NCBI GenBank assembly: GCA_002427165.1
Contig: DIQB01000091.1
Span: 1 to 7,133, forward strand
Direction: 5' to 3'
Source of the DNA: Firmicutes bacterium UBA5473
GTDB taxonomy: Bacteria; Bacillota; DTU084
Length of the DNA: 7,133 bases
The notes under the pieces are model-generated. The model did no database searches. It saw only the letters and a list, made by a program, of their open reading frames with translations, and had not been told where the DNA came from. Positions within the stretch are counted from its first letter, which is position 1, and every line of letters begins with the position of its first letter. A program made the translations under genes and the position numbers. This document shows, piece after piece, positions 1 to 6,373 of the stretch.

Positions 1-310
1 GACTCACGCTTAGTCTCTAATATTATGATATTTCCAAAACCATTATTTATGTGATCCCATATCCATCAGTACAAATTCTAAATATTAACAGACTAAAGCC
101 TTATTTATCAACAGGTTGAATCCCACATAACACCGAAGTTCTGATCTCATAAACAGTATATATTTTCTGTATAGCAAGGGTCCTCAAGATTAACTTATTT
201 ATGATATTCAAATTTGAGCTCTTGCTGCTCTATAAATTTGCTTCCCAAAGAGCTTTATAATCCTAACCTCAGCTCCAGCAAAACTTAACCTCAGCTAACA
301 TCTTCAATCA
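1..310. other. AT-rich gene-free stretch
   Basis: I find no supportable gene here on either strand; all frames break within a few dozen codons. It lies downstream of the YkgJ-type gene. Visible items are an imperfect hairpin at 209-240, an 11-base direct repeat (TAACCTCAGCT at 264-274 and 286-296), and a good Shine-Dalgarno-like AAGGAG at the very end of the YkgJ-type gene, followed by an ATG that opens only six codons. It may be a decayed gene or plain intergenic DNA. Confidence 0.5.
209..240 (-). terminator. weak hairpin downstream of the YkgJ-type gene
   Basis: CAAATTT (209-215) pairs with AAATTTG (234-240), and GAGC (216-219) pairs with GCTC (227-230), leaving a three-base bulge and a seven-base loop. 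It lies about 70 bases past the stop of the minus-strand YkgJ-type gene. There is no clear run of T after it on the minus strand and the stem is AT-rich, so a terminator role is only possible. Confidence 0.2.
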
Positions 311-814
311 TTATCTCCTTCTGAAGCCGTATATCTGTTTCAGCCTTTCCAGCATTTCAAAAACAACCGGACACACCTCTGATGAAGCAACAATATTCAG
401 CAGACTAAATAATCTTTCGGGCCTATCTGTAAAGGGATAGTCTCTACAGCTTGCAGGCTTACATGCTTCAATTAGACATTCTCCATTTTCTTTGAGAAAA
501 CAGCACGGCCTCACATTCAGCTGGTACTCACCAGGGATGCTTTCTTTGATATACCTACCCAAAAAGTCTTCTTTTGTCATCTCTAAAAAAACTGCAACGG
601 TCTCTAGCTCATCCTCTTCAAAGCTCGCCGAATATTCCTTACAGCAATTCCTACACTTACTGCAATCATAGCCGGAAAAAAGCTCTTTGTTTAACTGATG
701 AAACTGTTCATCAAGTTCATTGATATCGGCATGCCTTTTCAGATAGACTCTGAAATCGTAATTTTCTTTTTCAACTCTCTTGAATGCTTCCTCTACTTTT
801 GATGGTTCGATCAT
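311..814 (-). CDS. YkgJ family cysteine-cluster protein
   Basis: A 167-residue protein of the CxxCxxCC (YkgJ, UPF0153) type, thought to bind zinc or an iron-sulfur cluster; the biochemical role of the family is unsettled. The signature is clear: C51, C54, C57 and C58 form CxxCxxCC. They are followed by a PCCFL block (C104, C105), C113, C118, and C123 in the closing CRDYPF motif, with one more cysteine at 148. The N-terminal 45 residues are charged and helical-looking. There is no signal peptide or membrane segment, so a cytoplasmic location is expected. Length is normal for the family. The ATG at 814 is preceded by an unusual all-G tract (TTGGGGGG, eight bases upstream) rather than a standard Shine-Dalgarno, so translation may be weak. 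It seems unconnected to the module upstream, from which a pseudogene separates it. Confidence 0.85.
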   Translation of the reverse strand: MIEPSKVEEAFKRVEKENYDFRVYLKRHADINELDEQFHQLNKELFSGYDCSKCRNCCKEYSASFEEDELETVAVFLEMTKEDFLGRYIKESIPGEYQLNVRPCCFLKENGECLIEACKPASCRDYPFTDRPERLFSLLNIVASSEVCPVVFEMLERLKQIYGFRRR

Positions 815-941
815 AAATTATACCCCCCAAAAAAGATATCCACTCAATTAACAGGAACTTCCTCAGGATCAGTAATATATTTGACATGCATACCCCCAAA
901 CCCTGCAATGTACAAAAACGTTTCTTTTCAAATTAAAAATC
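815..941. other. spacer upstream of the YkgJ-type gene
   Basis: This 127-base gap separates the decayed paralogue from the YkgJ-type gene and should hold the latter's promoter. On the minus strand a TATAAT lies only two bases before the ATG, too close for a normal leader and without a good -35 box. The motif TTTGGGGG(G)TAT occurs twice (about 822-834 and 890-899 on the minus strand). The upstream copy leads into an ATG opening 15 codons (844-891) with no usable ribosome binding site. A small dyad, AGGAA-c-TTCCT, lies at 853-863. I cannot assign a function to any of these. Confidence 0.3.
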
Positions 942-1378
942 TTATTGCTGCTCGTCTCTGTAAACAAACCAAGCAGTTGCTTTGCAATCTTTGTCAACTG
1001 TCACTCTGACCCAATGCGCGTTGAAACCAGTCGGGAAGCTATGCATGGCTTTTTCATCGGCGCTGTTGCATCTGGTGAACCATATATACCACCGGGCCCT
1101 GTGATCTCTGTATATTTATTCCGATCAATAATTATCCAGTTTTCGAGTTTTTGGGGATCACCTTTTCCATGTCACTGGGCCAATACTCCTCCTATGCCAT
1201 TGTTTGAGTATACCAAACGACCCTGTCCCGCATATCCACCCTTGCCATGGTCTCCAGGCAACATTTGCTGCCTGGAATCATATTTGTCTTCAAGCAAGGT
1301 TTTCACTTCAAGCGTATTGACATTTACCTCAAGAACACCTTTTCCCCAAGATATAATTCCATCACTAGACGACATCAA
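942..1378 (-). pseudogene. broken, internally deleted paralogue of the 775-residue gene
   Basis: Read on the minus strand, this is a remnant related to the gene at 2819-5146. The first part (1378 to about 1070) matches residues 128-230 of that protein, with shared stretches such as GGY-GQGRL, SNNG-GGVLAQ and ITGPGGIYGSPD. The tryptophan codon after AQ (W192 in the intact copy) is TGA here (1174-1172), but the frame continues to match beyond it. Near 1050 the similarity jumps, in another frame, to the extreme C-terminus (residues about 740-773, shared FPTGFNAHWVRV) and ends at a TAA at 944-942. The remnant therefore lacks the N-terminal ~127 residues and about 510 internal codons, and carries a nonsense codon and a frameshift. 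It lies past the terminator of the module and has no ribosome binding site I can see. The 68-codon open frame at 1172-1378 is only its first piece. Confidence 0.88.
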
Positions 1379-1402
1379 TTTTTAGCTTTCCCGGGGAAGA
1401 CG

Positions 1403-1428
1403 AAAAAACCGCCCCGAGGCGGTTTTTT
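1403..1428 (-). terminator. intrinsic terminator of the regulator/oxidoreductase module
   Basis: Perfect 11-base inverted repeat: AAAAAACCGCC (1403-1413), loop CCGA, GGCGGTTTTTT (1418-1428). It has a GC core with A/T runs on both sides, so it could work in both directions. It lies about 30 bases past the stop of the FAD oxidoreductase and closes that operon. Confidence 0.9.
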
Positions 1429-1457
1429 CTAGCTCTCTGCTCTTGCGGCAAGATCGC

Positions 1458-2804
1458 TTAAATGATAATTGAGCCACCTTTGGCGAGGTTTTTTCGCAAT
1501 AGCTCTGAGGAAACATCCCCTACAGGGAGAGCTCCGTCTAAAGCCAAATAGGCTGCAACACCTGCCGCTTCACCTACTTGGTTCAGATTAACCATCACTC
1601 TGATCGCACCGAAAGCACCTGCTTCAGCATCTAACATGCGCCCACAGAGCAAGACGTTATCAAATTCATGAGGGACCAGAGCCCGATATGGCAGCTGATA
1701 GAAAGTGGGATTGCTTTCACTTTCCTCGCGCCACCTTCCCCGTTTGGTGCCACTGGAGCGGTGATCGATTACCGCTTGCGTGCCGTCTAAGTACTTAAAA
1801 GTTATTCCCGAGCTATTTTGATGATGAACATCTACCGGGTAGCTCCCATTGGCAATGGCATCTGGGAACCTAACGCCTGTGAGAATATCATTTTCCGTGA
1901 GCCGGTAACGGGCTTTGATATGCCTCGTCTCGCGAATGCCAATGGTAGAGGGAAGAGCGGCGAGAGAGATGGTATCTTGCGGCCCATATTTGCGCATTAG
2001 ATCCATGAACGCTCTAACTTGTCTTCTACCCTCAATTTCGCTATCTGTCAACTGAGTCGCTATCGCGCAATTCGCGCCGAAAACATGTGTTTCAGCATGC
2101 ATAAAGGTGTTTGGCAGCCCTGGCACAAATGTTCTCCAACCCCAATCTTCTCTAAGACCGAACTCTGATCCCTGCTTGCTGAGCGCTTTCCGATAATCAA
2201 AACTTTGCAGTTGCTCCCCGAGGTAAATCTTGGCGCACGTGGTAGGTGGCTGCAAGCCCTGAGCTGTGTAATGATCCATGCCTAGCTGGTAACATAAGTC
2301 GCCATCTCCGGTGGCATCGATAAATACCTTCGCTTTTATTGCCCCTCGACCTGACTTGTTCTCTATGATCACGGCCTCTAGGCGCCCCTCTTCTAGGTAG
2401 GGTGCCACATAAAAAGAATGCAGCAGTGGCTTGACCTTGCTCTCAGTGAGCAAGGTATCCAATTCAATTTTCAACTCTTCCGTGTTTAAGTTGAACGCGG
2501 AGGAGGGAGAATTTGTGGTATTTTGTACAGCAGCTCTTTTTTCCAACCGTTCAATAACCTCAGCTGTTAAACCGCCGATGATTCTCTGCTTGAATTCTGT
2601 ATCATATAAACTGTGCCAAATGTTGACTAAACCTGAAGTAGCAACTCCCCCAAAACAATTTTGTTTTTCCACGATTATCACCTTGGCGCCTAACCTCGCT
2701 GCCCGCACAGCCGCGAAAACACCTGTACAGCTGCCCCCTAGTACACAAAGATCAGCTTCCTCAATCACAGGGATATCTTTCCCTGGCTCGAAAATCGTCT
2801 GCAC
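1458..2804 (-). CDS. FAD-dependent oxidoreductase (FAD_oxidored type)
   Basis: A 448-residue flavoprotein resembling the FAD_oxidored family (PF12831-like); its substrate is unknown. The N-terminal Rossmann motif is LGGSCTG at residues 22-28, a GGSxxG variant of the usual GxGxxG. It is followed by the ribose-binding acidic residue in IIVEK (E46) and by CFGGVATSG. ATGDGD at 164-169 and the C-terminal LLCGRMLDAEAGAFGAIR (385-402) followed by GEAAGVAAYLAL (411-422) complete the FAD fold. No signal peptide is visible, so it is probably cytoplasmic. A longer frame opens with TTG at 2855 and overlaps the upstream gene by 37 bases. I prefer GTG at 2804 because AGAGGTGG (2817-2810) sits five bases before it and the stop of the upstream gene is 14 bases away, as expected for a coupled operon. 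A terminator follows. The pairing with the 775-residue gene suggests both act in one pathway. Confidence 0.88.
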   Translation of the reverse strand: MQTIFEPGKDIPVIEEADLCVLGGSCTGVFAAVRAARLGAKVIIVEKQNCFGGVATSGLVNIWHSLYDTEFKQRIIGGLTAEVIERLEKRAAVQNTTNSPSSAFNLNTEELKIELDTLLTESKVKPLLHSFYVAPYLEEGRLEAVIIENKSGRGAIKAKVFIDATGDGDLCYQLGMDHYTAQGLQPPTTCAKIYLGEQLQSFDYRKALSKQGSEFGLREDWGWRTFVPGLPNTFMHAETHVFGANCAIATQLTDSEIEGRRQVRAFMDLMRKYGPQDTISLAALPSTIGIRETRHIKARYRLTENDILTGVRFPDAIANGSYPVDVHHQNSSGITFKYLDGTQAVIDHRSSGTKRGRWREESESNPTFYQLPYRALVPHEFDNVLLCGRMLDAEAGAFGAIRVMVNLNQVGEAAGVAAYLALDGALPVGDVSSELLRKNLAKGGSIII

Positions 2805-2809
2805 ACTTT

Positions 2810-2817
2810 CCACCTCT
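2810..2817 (-). promoter_or_regulatory. ribosome binding site fixing the oxidoreductase start
   Basis: AGAGGTGG on the minus strand, five bases before GTG at 2804-2802 and directly after the TGA (2821-2819) of the upstream gene. No comparable site precedes the alternative TTG at 2855. Confidence 0.75.
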
Positions 2818-2818
2818 C

Positions 2819-5146
2819 TCAAGCTTCGTAAATAAACGTGGCTGTAGCTTGACAATCTCGATCCACGCTCACCCGGACCCAGTGAGCATTAAAACCGGTG
2901 GGGAAGCGATGCTCAACTTTTTCCCCAGTTTTCACAATGATTTTCTCATAGAGATGCCAGCTGCCATCAGCCATGAAATCCACTTCAATTGCGAACTCAA
3001 CAGCCTCCTCGCTGTCATGGGAAAGGGTGACGGATTTACGATCGTAACCTGTCATCAAATAAGGATCTGATGGCTCATGGGCTCGCATAGGGGTGCCCGC
3101 GCATGGTCCTCCTTCTCCCTGTGGCGCTCCCATTTTCCACAGATCATCTACATTGCCAAACCATAAACCGGCTCGCTCGTCATCCGCACAGAGGTAATGT
3201 TCGTCCGATGAGATCCCGTTCACATTCCCGGCCAGCACCAACATTCCCCGCCAGGAGGCAAAGTCGGAGATGAGACGGTTATGAGTAGAGATTGGTTTGA
3301 TCTTCGCCAAGCCCCCAGCCGACTCCCGTGGCAGCTCATAAAAGCTCCCCGCGGCATTCAACAAGAAACGCTCGGTGACAACTTCCCTAATGCAGCGGCA
3401 AGCTACGCTCGCGGAATCCGCGAAAGCAGCGATACCCTTGGGGAGTCTGTAGCGCTTGCCAGCTTCATCATGCATAATAACAGAAGCTTCATCTACCTCA
3501 TAGTCCGCTGTGGGGCGCAGGTTGCTGACAATTTTCTTCTCTGAATCACTTGCGCGCTTCAGTTCCATCTCCTCGCCAATTTCATAATAGCCACTGCCCA
3601 CAACCTTGCCTGCGGCATCAACCAACTCGGCTGCAAAGCCCAACGTCAAGGCATCATCGTCCTTGGGATGAATAATGCCTCGGGAAGATGGCGCTGCCTT
3701 CCCAGGTTCTGTTAAGCTACGAAAAGCGCTCTCATCGGTAAATTGCGCTTTTGAGCTGGCATAATGAAAATAGGCAGTTGCACAAGTCAGATCGCGATCT
3801 GAGGTCAAACGGAGCCAAGTGGCTGCGAGATCTTCTGGGATGATGAAATATTTATAGCCTTGAGCGGCAACGTTGATTGTTGTATAGTGCTCCCAGGTGC
3901 CTTTTCCTTCCTTGTCGATCTCAAGCTCAATTGCTACCGGCTCATCACTTTTATGGCTTAGATGAAGCACACGCTTGTTAAAACCATCACAGAAGAATGC
4001 CTCCGAGGGTTCACCGGCTTTCACGCTCTCACGGTACCAGACACCACCCCATCCCGCTGGCTTGCCCATCCGCTGGAGATCCTCAAATTGCCCAAACCAT
4101 AAATTAGACTGCGAGCGGCCTAAAAATGGATTTTGCATCACCGAGGCATCATTGGCTGCTATTACCAGCTGCTCGCTCCAGTTGGTAAAATCAACCACCA
4201 TCTTCTGATGTCGCGCAACCGGACTGATCCCTTGAGAATTGTTGCTGCTAAATGATTCAGGAAACTCATAGAACATCCCGTGCATATCCATAAGTAGCTT
4301 TTCCCGGCCAATGTTGCGGATCCGCGGCCATTCTGTATACCAACCGTGATCAGCATCATGAGTATAGCTGGCTTTAGGAAGCCGATAGCGATACCATTTC
4401 CCCTCCTCACAGATTCGCAAAAGTACGGATTTGTCATCCCAGCCTAAGGCCCAAAGCGGTGCCCCCTCATCTGGGGAACCATAAATACCGCCGGGGCCTG
4501 TGATGTCGGTATATTTGTTCTCATCGATGATGAGCCAATTTTCGCGTTTTTTAGGATCGCCTTTGCCATCCCACTGGGCTAATACTCCTCCCTCGCCGTT
4601 GTTTGAGAAAAGCAGACGCCCTTGCCCCGTATAGCCGCCCTTGGCATGTCTGCCGGGCAAAAATTCCTCTCTGCTATGATATTGATCTGCAAGCAATTCT
4701 TTTACTGCCAAGGTATTGACACCTACCTCATACAACCCTTCCTCCATGGTGATGATGTAGATCTTCTGCTGAGGATCAAATAAATGCCTGGCAGAAGCAG
4801 TACAGCGACCCTGCAGTACTTGGGGTGAAATTACCCGCACATTATCTTGCTCATCAATTAAGTACAAACCAATATTCAGCTGTTTCGATTCCCGATGGAT
4901 CATCCTGTTGGCATGGGTCCCGCCCACACTTGCCGGATGGGTTTTTACTTGCAGATTCTCATCCAAACAATATAGCTTATCATCACTACCCTCTGGAGCA
5001 CTTGCCGGATACGTTAGATACCATAGTTTATTATTCCAGGCAGCAATGGCACCGATCCCACATTCAGTATCTCCTCCATTTGTGACAGCAAGATGCGGAT
5101 AGATTCCACTATACTGTTTTGCTGTTTCCTTTGCCACAGACGCCAT
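2819..5146 (-). CDS. uncharacterised 775-residue repeat protein, probable beta-propeller
   Basis: I do not recognise a named function. The N-terminal region (residues 1-236) has repeated aromatic, glycine and turn-rich strands (LWYLTYPASA, KLYCLDENL, GLYLIDEQDN, GLYEVGVNTL), as in beta-propellers; that fold is an inference. Two copies of a ~225-residue unit follow, at about 237-463 and 552-775, joined by a ~90-residue linker. Shared marks are a YRLPK segment, FYE(F/L)P, a DF..W block, LWFG...DL..MG.P, EPS, LSH.S, GxW..Y, AxWxR, DRD and TAxFxY. There is no signal peptide or membrane segment, so it is probably cytoplasmic. The ATG at 5146 has AAGGAG five bases upstream (5157-5152). The gene lies 51 bases after an AraC-type regulator and 14 bases before an FAD oxidoreductase. 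A broken relative lies at 942-1378. Similar uncharacterised proteins seem, from memory, to occur in Planctomycetes and Verrucomicrobia; this needs a database search. Confidence 0.85.
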   Translation of the reverse strand: MASVAKETAKQYSGIYPHLAVTNGGDTECGIGAIAAWNNKLWYLTYPASAPEGSDDKLYCLDENLQVKTHPASVGGTHANRMIHRESKQLNIGLYLIDEQDNVRVISPQVLQGRCTASARHLFDPQQKIYIITMEEGLYEVGVNTLAVKELLADQYHSREEFLPGRHAKGGYTGQGRLLFSNNGEGGVLAQWDGKGDPKKRENWLIIDENKYTDITGPGGIYGSPDEGAPLWALGWDDKSVLLRICEEGKWYRYRLPKASYTHDADHGWYTEWPRIRNIGREKLLMDMHGMFYEFPESFSSNNSQGISPVARHQKMVVDFTNWSEQLVIAANDASVMQNPFLGRSQSNLWFGQFEDLQRMGKPAGWGGVWYRESVKAGEPSEAFFCDGFNKRVLHLSHKSDEPVAIELEIDKEGKGTWEHYTTINVAAQGYKYFIIPEDLAATWLRLTSDRDLTCATAYFHYASSKAQFTDESAFRSLTEPGKAAPSSRGIIHPKDDDALTLGFAAELVDAAGKVVGSGYYEIGEEMELKRASDSEKKIVSNLRPTADYEVDEASVIMHDEAGKRYRLPKGIAAFADSASVACRCIREVVTERFLLNAAGSFYELPRESAGGLAKIKPISTHNRLISDFASWRGMLVLAGNVNGISSDEHYLCADDERAGLWFGNVDDLWKMGAPQGEGGPCAGTPMRAHEPSDPYLMTGYDRKSVTLSHDSEEAVEFAIEVDFMADGSWHLYEKIIVKTGEKVEHRFPTGFNAHWVRVSVDRDCQATATFIYEA
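3525..4455 (-). repeat. internal duplication in the 775-residue gene, region spanned by unit 1 and linker
   Basis: Unit 1 of the coding duplication covers roughly residues 237-463 (bases about 4438-3758), and the linker continues to about 3494. Unit 2 begins near residue 552. The copies are diverged at protein level, so this is an old tandem duplication of a domain and not a recent DNA repeat. Edges are approximate. Confidence 0.6.
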
Positions 5147-5195
5147 CCCCTCTCCTTAGTCTTACTTATATTGTAAGAGGAAAACGGGGATGGCG
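5141..5195 (-). promoter_or_regulatory. inverted repeat enclosing the start of the 775-residue gene
   Basis: CGCCATCCCC (5141-5150) and GGGGATGGCG (5186-5195) are perfect 10-base complements separated by 35 bases. A second small stem, CTTAC (5161-5165) with GTAAG (5173-5177), is nested inside. On a minus-strand transcript running from the regulator gene, the distal arm contains the AUG (5146-5144), and the Shine-Dalgarno (5157-5152) lies in the enclosed segment. The structure could limit ribosome access, or the dyad could be a DNA site for the AraC-type protein. No U-run follows the stem, so it is not a typical terminator. Confidence 0.45.
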
Positions 5196-5197
5196 CA

Positions 5198-6169
5198 TTA
5201 ATTATCTTTTGTTTGGGATGGATTATTTTTTGTTCTTGTTCGGTAAGCTGTAGGATTATCTCCCTGGATTTTAGCAAAGACTTTAGAAAAGTAGCTGGCA
5301 TCATTGAAACCTACTGCCTGGGAAATCTGGGTAATGTTCAAGTCCGTGATATCTAAAAGGTGCTTGGCACGCTCAACTCTGTGGTTGTTAAGGTAATCGG
5401 TGATCGTGACCCCTAACTCTTTTTTAAAAAGATGGCTCAGATACGTTGGATTGCAATAGCAGTGATTAGCAAGCAGATCTAAGGAAATACTGCTGGCATA
5501 ATTGGTTTTCAAAAAATCCAGCGCCGCAGAAATGATTGCCTTATTCTGGTAATAATCTTTGCTTGAACTCAAGGCTTCAGGCAGCTCGGCTTTGAGGGCC
5601 TGCTGGAGAATTCCATTGTGATAAAACAGCGACATGTAGTTGCAGACTGCCCAGAGATCCCTGTTTAAATCACTAACCGAGAAGTCGATTTCTTTCGTGA
5701 CATTGAGATATTCTGCCTCGTACGCCGCAGGTTCCAGGCCATGTTTCTCTGCCTCATCCCTGACAAAAGCAAGGGACTTGGCGCTTCTATCTGAGAACTG
5801 GCCGATGCAGATCAATGCGACAAGCTGCTCAGCAAACCAGACTGGATAATAAAACTCACCGATACCTAGATAACATTTCCCGTAAAAAGGCTTGCTTTGT
5901 CTTGCGCACGCGCTAATCGTCGCGTTTTTCGCTTTTACGCATAAAGGAAGCATACATTGATTCCGCTTCACAGTATTGCAAAAAGAATTATTGTGATAGT
6001 TATAGAGGTTGAAGAGATCATCCATCTGGCTGTTCATTTTACTGATGCCGGCAATGTCATTGAGGTTAATCCTCACGCCATATTTGCCCATGATCCCCGC
6101 CAGCAAATAATGCAATGTCTCTATTTGACTTGCAGTTTCATTTCTCAACACTTTGTGAAGCTTCTCCAT
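5198..6169 (-). CDS. AraC-family regulator with PocR-like sensory domain
   Basis: A 323-residue transcription factor. Residues about 12-185 resemble the PocR sensory domain (PF10114-like), which is thought to bind a small molecule. Its cysteine pattern is visible at C64, C72, C77, C88 and C99, ending in GKCYLGIGEFYYPVWF. The C-terminal ~100 residues (about 213-312) are a double helix-turn-helix of AraC type: the first around SLDLLANHCYCNPTYLSHLFKK, which has the LSxLFK signature with K at the turn, and the second in NITQISQAVGFNDASYFSKVF. The frame stays open up to a TTG at 6322, but ATG at 6169 is chosen because AAGGTGAGG (6180-6172) directly precedes it and homology to the family begins there. 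It lies 51 bases upstream of the 775-residue gene on the same strand, so it probably controls that gene and the oxidoreductase, and perhaps itself. The inducer is unknown. Confidence 0.9.
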   Translation of the reverse strand: MEKLHKVLRNETASQIETLHYLLAGIMGKYGVRINLNDIAGISKMNSQMDDLFNLYNYHNNSFCNTVKRNQCMLPLCVKAKNATISACARQSKPFYGKCYLGIGEFYYPVWFAEQLVALICIGQFSDRSAKSLAFVRDEAEKHGLEPAAYEAEYLNVTKEIDFSVSDLNRDLWAVCNYMSLFYHNGILQQALKAELPEALSSSKDYYQNKAIISAALDFLKTNYASSISLDLLANHCYCNPTYLSHLFKKELGVTITDYLNNHRVERAKHLLDITDLNITQISQAVGFNDASYFSKVFAKIQGDNPTAYRTRTKNNPSQTKDN

Positions 6170-6171
6170 AT

Positions 6172-6180
6172 CCTCACCTT
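6172..6180 (-). promoter_or_regulatory. ribosome binding site fixing the regulator start
   Basis: AAGGTGAGG on the minus strand ends two bases before the ATG at 6169-6167; its AAGGTG core is five bases away. It supports the internal start over the TTG at 6322, which has only a poor upstream context. Confidence 0.7.
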
Positions 6181-6232
6181 TTCGGTTATTGCCCTGCTTG
6201 AGGTTATTCTCCGCGCAACAGACAGAATCCTT

Positions 6233-6334
6233 TTTGAGAGGCACCCTACAAGATAAATCTGTGATGGTATGCGCATCGCTCCCCAAAGAAAAAATTGCAC
6301 CATAACTTGCCAACCCCTTCAAATACTCAATATA
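6233..6334 (-). pseudogene. remnant resembling the C-terminal end of a PHP-type hydrolase
   Basis: The open frame in front of the regulator reads YIEYLKGLASYGAIFSLGSD followed by AHT. This looks like the last metal-binding motif of PHP-domain phosphoesterases (COG1387 type), where a strand ends in G-SDAH (GSDAH at 6283-6269). No start, no upstream body and no other PHP motif is present. The frame begins at a TAA inside the hairpin at 6334-6373 and runs without a stop into the regulator. I infer that a PHP gene was cut off at the hairpin, leaving its tail as leader DNA. The match is short and rests on memory of the motif, so chance similarity is possible. Confidence 0.4.
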
Positions 6335-6373
6335 AGAACTAAACCGCTTCGCGGTAGAAGCGGTTTAGTTCTT
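6334..6373. terminator. perfect 17-bp inverted repeat, likely terminator
   Basis: The 17-base arms at 6334-6350 and 6357-6373 are perfect complements (core GAACTAAACCGCTTC / GAAGCGGTTTAGTTC) around a six-base loop, GCGGTA. On the minus strand the arm holds the last codons and the stop of the 45-codon gene, and TTATATT follows. It probably ends the methyltransferase transcript, though the U-run is poor. It also marks the boundary with the PHP-like remnant. Confidence 0.65.

Noticed and set aside
264..296. 11-base direct repeat TAACCTCAGCT, two copies at 22-base spacing
   Set aside because: Only two short copies in a gene-free AT-rich stretch; too little for a CRISPR, iteron or attachment site.
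812..821. TATAAT two bases before the YkgJ-type ATG as a promoter
   Set aside because: It would leave no leader for the ATG and lacks a convincing -35 box; likely chance in AT-rich DNA.
844..891. 15-codon minus-strand open frame as a leader peptide
   Set aside because: The G-run is only one base from the ATG, too close for ribosome binding, and there is no attenuator-like structure or codon bias.
881..909. Plus-strand promoter-like TTGACA with a 17-base spacer and TGCAAT
   Set aside because: The -10 match is poor and no plus-strand gene lies downstream.
1172..1378. 68-codon minus-strand frame as an independent gene
   Set aside because: It starts with TTG without a ribosome binding site and matches an internal stretch of the 775-residue protein; homology continues past its stop, so it is a pseudogene piece.
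945..1385. 146-codon plus-strand open frame
   Set aside because: It is the antisense of the decayed paralogue, has no ribosome binding site, and its product is low-complexity and matches nothing; the minus-strand reading shows clear homology.
2431..2835. 134-codon plus-strand frame
   Set aside because: Shadow of the FAD oxidoreductase, which has clear cofactor motifs on the opposite strand.
5198..6322. Long 374-codon version of the AraC-type regulator starting at TTG 6322
   Set aside because: The extra 51 residues are unlike the family and include PHP-like sequence; ATG at 6169 has a good ribosome binding site.
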